64,000 nucleotides of DNA from Ptiloglossa arizonensis. Its lineage: Eukaryota > Arthropoda > Insecta > Hymenoptera > Colletidae. The stretch covers positions 17,238,811-17,302,810 of the forward strand of contig NC_135058.1 of assembly GCF_051014685.1 (NCBI RefSeq), read 5' to 3'. Both the position numbers and the translations under genes were made by a program. This document shows, piece by piece, positions 59,464 through 64,000 of the stretch (the first letter of the stretch is position 1; each line of letters opens with the position of its first letter). A model generated the notes under the pieces. It saw only the letters and a list, made by a program, of their open reading frames with translations. It made no database searches and was not told the DNA's origin.

Positions 59464-62400
59464 GTAAGCCGATGCACAATTTATGAGTACTTTGAAACGC
59501 TTATACGCGACGCGATAAGGAAACCTTTCCTTCTCGTTCCTCGAGTTCCCTGCGAAACGGAAGCCAACGTCCAGAGAAGATAAGAATTTAGCTTCCTATT
59601 TTCGAACAAGTCCAAGAAGACGGTAAACGCGCCCCCTGAAACGTACAATAATTTTACCTTTCGAAAGGTTCTCTTCTTCGACCGTGATCCAAATATCGTC
59701 GAGCTTACCGACGAATCGCAATATTTTTCTCAAACGGCGTGTACACTTTTATCGCGTACACGAGACAGTATTATATCGTTTCTCGCAATTATTTCTCGTT
59801 ACCGATCGAACGTATCGCCTCTCCAGCGGTAGAACGGTTCGATCGGAAAATCACTTTGCTCGCAAAAGATCAGCGAATCGTTTAATTTACCGCAGCTCGC
59901 GAAAAATCAAATTCTCTCGATCGGTACATACGCGCCGGTGTTCAATTACTTTTTTGTCATCGATCCCTCGTACATGGACTTGTTTATCGGGGCTGTCCGC
60001 GCGCACGATTTATTCGGAGGGTGATACGCGCGAACCGCCGCGTTCGCTCCCCGTAAATTAGAATCTCTGTGTCGTTCGGTAAACCATCGGTGCAACTATT
60101 GACCAGGTGCTCTCGTTACGGTAAGGCTTTATCGTCGCGTTAATTCTTGCAAAAGTAATTGTCGCGATATCGATTCGTTGGTTGGAACTCTTTTGGTCGA
60201 TTTCCGTCTATTTGCCTGAAACGCAACCGACGAAGCTATCGTCGCGGGATAATTAGGATAATTTCGCGAGGAATCGACGACGGCGCCGATACGAGTTCGG
60301 TACGTATCGCGCGATCGATCTCTGAATTTCCACGCGAGTTTTCCCGACGAGTTCCGCTCTGTCGCACCGATTCGCGACATCGAAAGCCTGGTCGCGCGAT
60401 CGCGACGACTTATTTTACGCAACGATCGATACACTTATATTCCGAACTTTCGCAGTCGAAGTCGTCGAAAGTCGGAAATAAGAGTATGCCCTTTCTCGAC
60501 CGACCATTGGTATTCCAAACTTTCGAAAGTTTCTTTCCAGCTTGCCAGCGAAGAGAACTAAAAGGGGATTAAAAATTATTCGAGCGGTTTCGCGATTCGA
60601 AAACGATCCTGTAATTTCAAGAGTGGCATTTTCCCGGGAAAATCGCTGTCGGTGAACGCAATTAAAAAATCCAGGACCAGTTCTTTTTTCGAGTAGGCGA
60701 GGAGTGGTTCCGTGCACGAAACACTTTGTCCGCGCACGAGTGACTCGCGCGTCCCGGAATTTTCGCAAAAGCTCGCTCGCGGGGCACAACGGGCGACGTT
60801 GAAAACTCGTGGACCGAGGTAAAAAGCACCAGGAGAAATCGGAAAGTGGAAAGTAACGGCGCAGCTCGGCGCAGAGAGACAACATTCGGCCGGAGTGGAC
60901 AACGATCCCCGACTACTTTGCAAACGTTGTTGCGGTCAGCTAACACCGCCGATGCTCGCGAAAGCTTCCTCGCGAAAGGAGTTGTTCCATAAAACCGAAA
61001 ACAAACCCACACGGATCCGAAGTAATTTTTATTTCATCGATCGAATCGGGTAACCCCGCTTTCGATACAACGTTTCCGTTCGGGGATAAATCGGACTTCG
61101 GTATTTTCTATGCCCTTTCCGGGGACATTCTTCGATCGATCGAAAAATCGAGAGAGCAGCCCAAAACGCGAACTTCCGTTCTTTCCGGTACCTACCTACG
61201 CCGTTTCAATTATTTACGATAGATCGTCGTTACGCCGAAGACGAATTTCTTTTCTATCGGTCGAAACCGAGCGATTTTTCAAACAGTTTACCCAACCGCG
61301 TTCCAAATCGACTTCCATACTCCGTTCTTTGGTCGAACTTTGCGAATCTTGTTTCCCATAATTATGGGGAAAAAGCACCGCAACAGTCGCACACGATCTT
61401 TTCGTATCGCGGAACGAATCTGTCCGCGTCGCAGAGGACGGTACACCGAACGAAAGAGAGCTTCCTTTGAACAAATTCGGAGAGGAATCGACCCATCTTT
61501 GCGATTCGGGAGCGGTAAACAAAATTATCAAATACGCAAAGGGTGTTCCGAAAACGTATCGAGCGATCGAACGACTCGCTAGACTTTCCTCTCGTACCCC
61601 ATCGAAACGCAAGAACCCTGAGATCAAAGTTCGAACGTTTCATCGATAATTATTCGAATTACGGAAATATGGTTACGCGATGGACGAGATCGTAAAATCT
61701 CTAGATGCGATGGGAATAAAGTTACGAGTTGCCGTGAAAGAGGTGGTGGTGCGTTAGCGATTGTAGATATTCTACATTCAGCCGTCGCTTCCCTCTACCC
61801 GTTACACGCGTCGAACAAGTTTTTCCACAAGTCCGTTGCGGTTTGAACCTTACGATTGTCGCCACGGGGCATCGACTCAATTCTAACAGAGATTTTTAAC
61901 CTTCCAGGTACACGGAACGTACCGCGTATCTTCGATGAACGTACACGTCTCAGGTTTTCGACCCGTATCCTCGAGAACCTCGCATCGACTCTCCCTGCGA
62001 TAGGTTTTCGTATCGATCGCGATCGTGTCCGAGCGTAGCTCACTTTCGCGCGTGTTTCGAGATCTCGGTCCGATTCGAGTACCGTGTCCCGCGTTCTCAA
62101 CGGTTAGAAAGGATCCGTTTCTCTTCGGGGGTAAAATCGAACGGAGGAACGGTTCATCGTGGCCGTATAAACGCGGTGGACTCGAACTTTCGATACGACG
62201 CTTTCGGTTATCGCCGGTCGATTCGCAAGGAGTCCATTCGTCTATCCTTTCGACCTTTCGAGATCCACGCGAGCGACGGGTTACACCCGAACCATCTGTC
62301 CAAAGTTTCGCTGCAATTTTTCGAGTGGATTTACCGGGGTCACCTTTCGCGATGGTTTTTGGAACTTTATCGTCGAGACTCGTCGGTCCGTAGCGTAGCT

Positions 62401-63447
62401 TTCTCGGTTAAAATCACCCGACCGATATAGTATCTCGCGAACCATCGCTGAACGGAACGTTCGAAACCGATAGATTCTTCGAACGCCATATTTATCCAAT
62501 AAATTGCTCTCGAGTTCGACCTCGCGCCGCGCAAGAGGACGAATTTGTTCGCCGAAAACGACCTCTCCGTTTTAACGGCGTCGAACGGGCAAACGGTAAT
62601 CGAGTCGAACAATACCGCGCGCAACATCGAAGAGACGTTAACGTTTTTCGCGATGTCGCTTCAGTTTTCATCGACCGTTACGAGAATCATCGTTACGATC
62701 GGAACGAGCGACGGAGATTTTTCGCCCATCGAATTTTGTTTCTCCGCGAATCCAAAATAACCCGCGGCAAAAAGGGCGCGCGATGTAAAATCGATGGATG
62801 CGCGCTACAATTTTTGCGGATCGTTTCACGTTGCGTTTCGTACCGCGTAAATATACTTTCCAGACGGTTGGTATTTTTCGACGAATCGACTTCTTTGCCA
62901 AAAACGTTACGCACAAATATCGAATCGTACCATTGGCTAGAATTTTCCTCGCTTCCCGCGAGCTTGCAAATAGTATTACGTAGCGCGTAATCTACGTTGA
63001 ACCACGAATCGTGAATAAATTCGGTAAATTCGATGATAACGATGCGACGTTACATCACGTTGAATCCGTTCGACGCGATTTTTGCCATCCAACGATCGAT
63101 CGGTGGTCCTACCGGAGCCACACTCCTCTCAAACTTTACGAATATTTCGTTCGATTTGCATTAATTTTCATTTCCTCTCGATGTTGCGACCAGCTTCCAA
63201 CACGGTGTCTTAAAAGAGAGAGGGAGAGAGAGTTCGCAGCTTACGGATACCGAGAGTCCAAGTTGGCGAAGCACCGTCCACTTTCGCCCGTAAAAGCATT
63301 TTTATTCTCTCAACTTGGAAAGTAAGCTTCGCTCGCGGTGTACCGTTTCCCTTTGCGACTAAATTCGCGGAGCCGCGAACGGATTCTGTCCCGATTCGCT
63401 CTTACATCGATGTTCGAGTTCGGTTCGAATTTAATCGGCCGCTCCAG

Positions 63448-63584
63448 GTCCATCCGCTCGATCGTGAATCACGCCGGAGACAACTTCTTTTACACCGTAT
63501 TGCGAGACTGGCCTCTCTCAACGACAGAGAGCTCGGAGTTAACCAACGGGTATCGCGCGGATAATCCCTCGGAGGCCACGAGAG
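63448..63584 (+). other. Possible unrecognised coding exon
   Basis: The segment lies between CGGCCGCTCCAG (AG at 63446-63447) and GAGAG|GTAAAT (GT at 63585). In the open phase it encodes SIRSIVNHAGDNFFYTVLRD and goes on through WPLSTTESSELTNGYRADNP, with natural-looking composition and few TCGA words. It enters with a one-base end of a codon and leaves in phase 1. I do not recognise the protein, and linking it to the 59.3-kb exon would need at least one more exon between them. Confidence 0.22.
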
Positions 63585-63746
63585 GTAAATTGTCTTCGAT
63601 CCGACTGCGGCGTCGGTACGATAAATCGATCGAGACGATGGGCCGGCCGAGTTCTCCTATACGAGAATCGTAACGATCCGAACGCGCATACGCGTCCACG
63701 GGAGATGCGAGTATTGGTACAATACGAGACTGCGCGCCTCGAACGT

Positions 63747-63846
63747 CCAACGTCCAACGTCGAACTTTGAACATCGAACGTCGAACGTCGAACGTCGAAC
63801 GTCGAACGGCAAACGTCGAACGTCGAACGTCGAACGGCGAACGTCG
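63747..63846. repeat. Tandem array, 7-bp unit GTCGAAC with variants, about 13 copies
   Basis: The array is made of GTCCAAC, GTCGAAC and GGC(A/G)AAC variants with two small breaks. The main unit is the same heptamer as the inner copies at 38709-38762. Frames across it read Arg-Arg-Thr-Ser-Asn-Val-Glu repeats, which are artefacts. Confidence 0.93.
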
Positions 63847-64000
63847 TCGAGTCCAGGACCGTTCGACGCTCGGTATCGTCCGAGAAATTTTTGCGCGCGA
63901 GAGCTTCTCCGGTAGATGGGTGAAATTCGATCGCTGTTGCGTCTCCTGTTCTCTCGACTCGATCCACGTCGGAAACGAGAACGAGCGAGAACGCGATTAA

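Larger units (their letters stand above)
59470..64000. other. Probable long intron of the 59.3-kb gene, or intergenic
   Basis: CpG-rich noncoding sequence with an AG-rich run near 63216 and a heptamer array near 63.75 kb. One possible exon (63448-63584) is listed separately. It cannot be joined directly to the 59.3-kb exon, because that junction puts a stop in frame. Confidence 0.4.

Overview
This window looks like insect nuclear DNA, most plausibly from a hymenopteran such as a bee. That placement is an inference from three things: GT-AG introns of 1.5 to 3.5 kb in an insect-type gene, a very gene-poor layout, and noncoding DNA packed with CpG words (TCGA, TTCG, CGAA, CGCG) and short tandem repeats. 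I saw no bacterial operon, no rRNA, tRNA or CRISPR array, and no recognisable transposase or reverse transcriptase. Stop codons are scarce in CpG-rich sequence, so the window is full of long Arg/Ser-rich open frames on both strands. Almost all of these are composition artefacts and are not listed as genes.

The one gene I can reconstruct with confidence is a fatty acyl-CoA reductase-like (FAR-like) gene on the + strand. It has four coding exons (4927-5111, 8608-9084, 10655-10882, 13553-13886). All junctions are GT-AG, all phases agree, and the product is a 407-residue protein. It keeps the start of the NAD(P)-binding Rossmann domain, the end of that domain, a hydrophobic segment, the FAR C-terminal domain and a C-terminal membrane helix. 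Exon 2, however, is missing two blocks that normal FARs have (about 20 and about 80 residues, judged from the family). The catalytic Tyr-x-x-x-Lys is gone and the glycine motif has lost its middle glycine. It is either a retained, catalytically dead FAR paralogue or a decaying copy that is still open.

Downstream of this gene (about 14.9-64 kb) there is no second recognisable gene body. A probable 5' coding exon with a signal-peptide-like stretch (59295-59463, ATG at 59349, donor at 59464) suggests that another + strand gene starts here and continues past the right edge. A GC-rich, repeat-rich island at 54.48-55.26 kb could be its promoter or 5' UTR. Other segments stand out by having few CpG words: 22.2-22.65, 28.69-29.4, 33.1-33.3 and 50.65-53.3 kb, plus several short ones. 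They are candidates for conserved noncoding elements, unrecognised exons or old insertions. Tandem arrays with 1 to 11 bp units occur every few kb, some sharing the same unit at distant loci.

I did not find a new multi-gene system. The strongest lead is the FAR-like gene without an active site.
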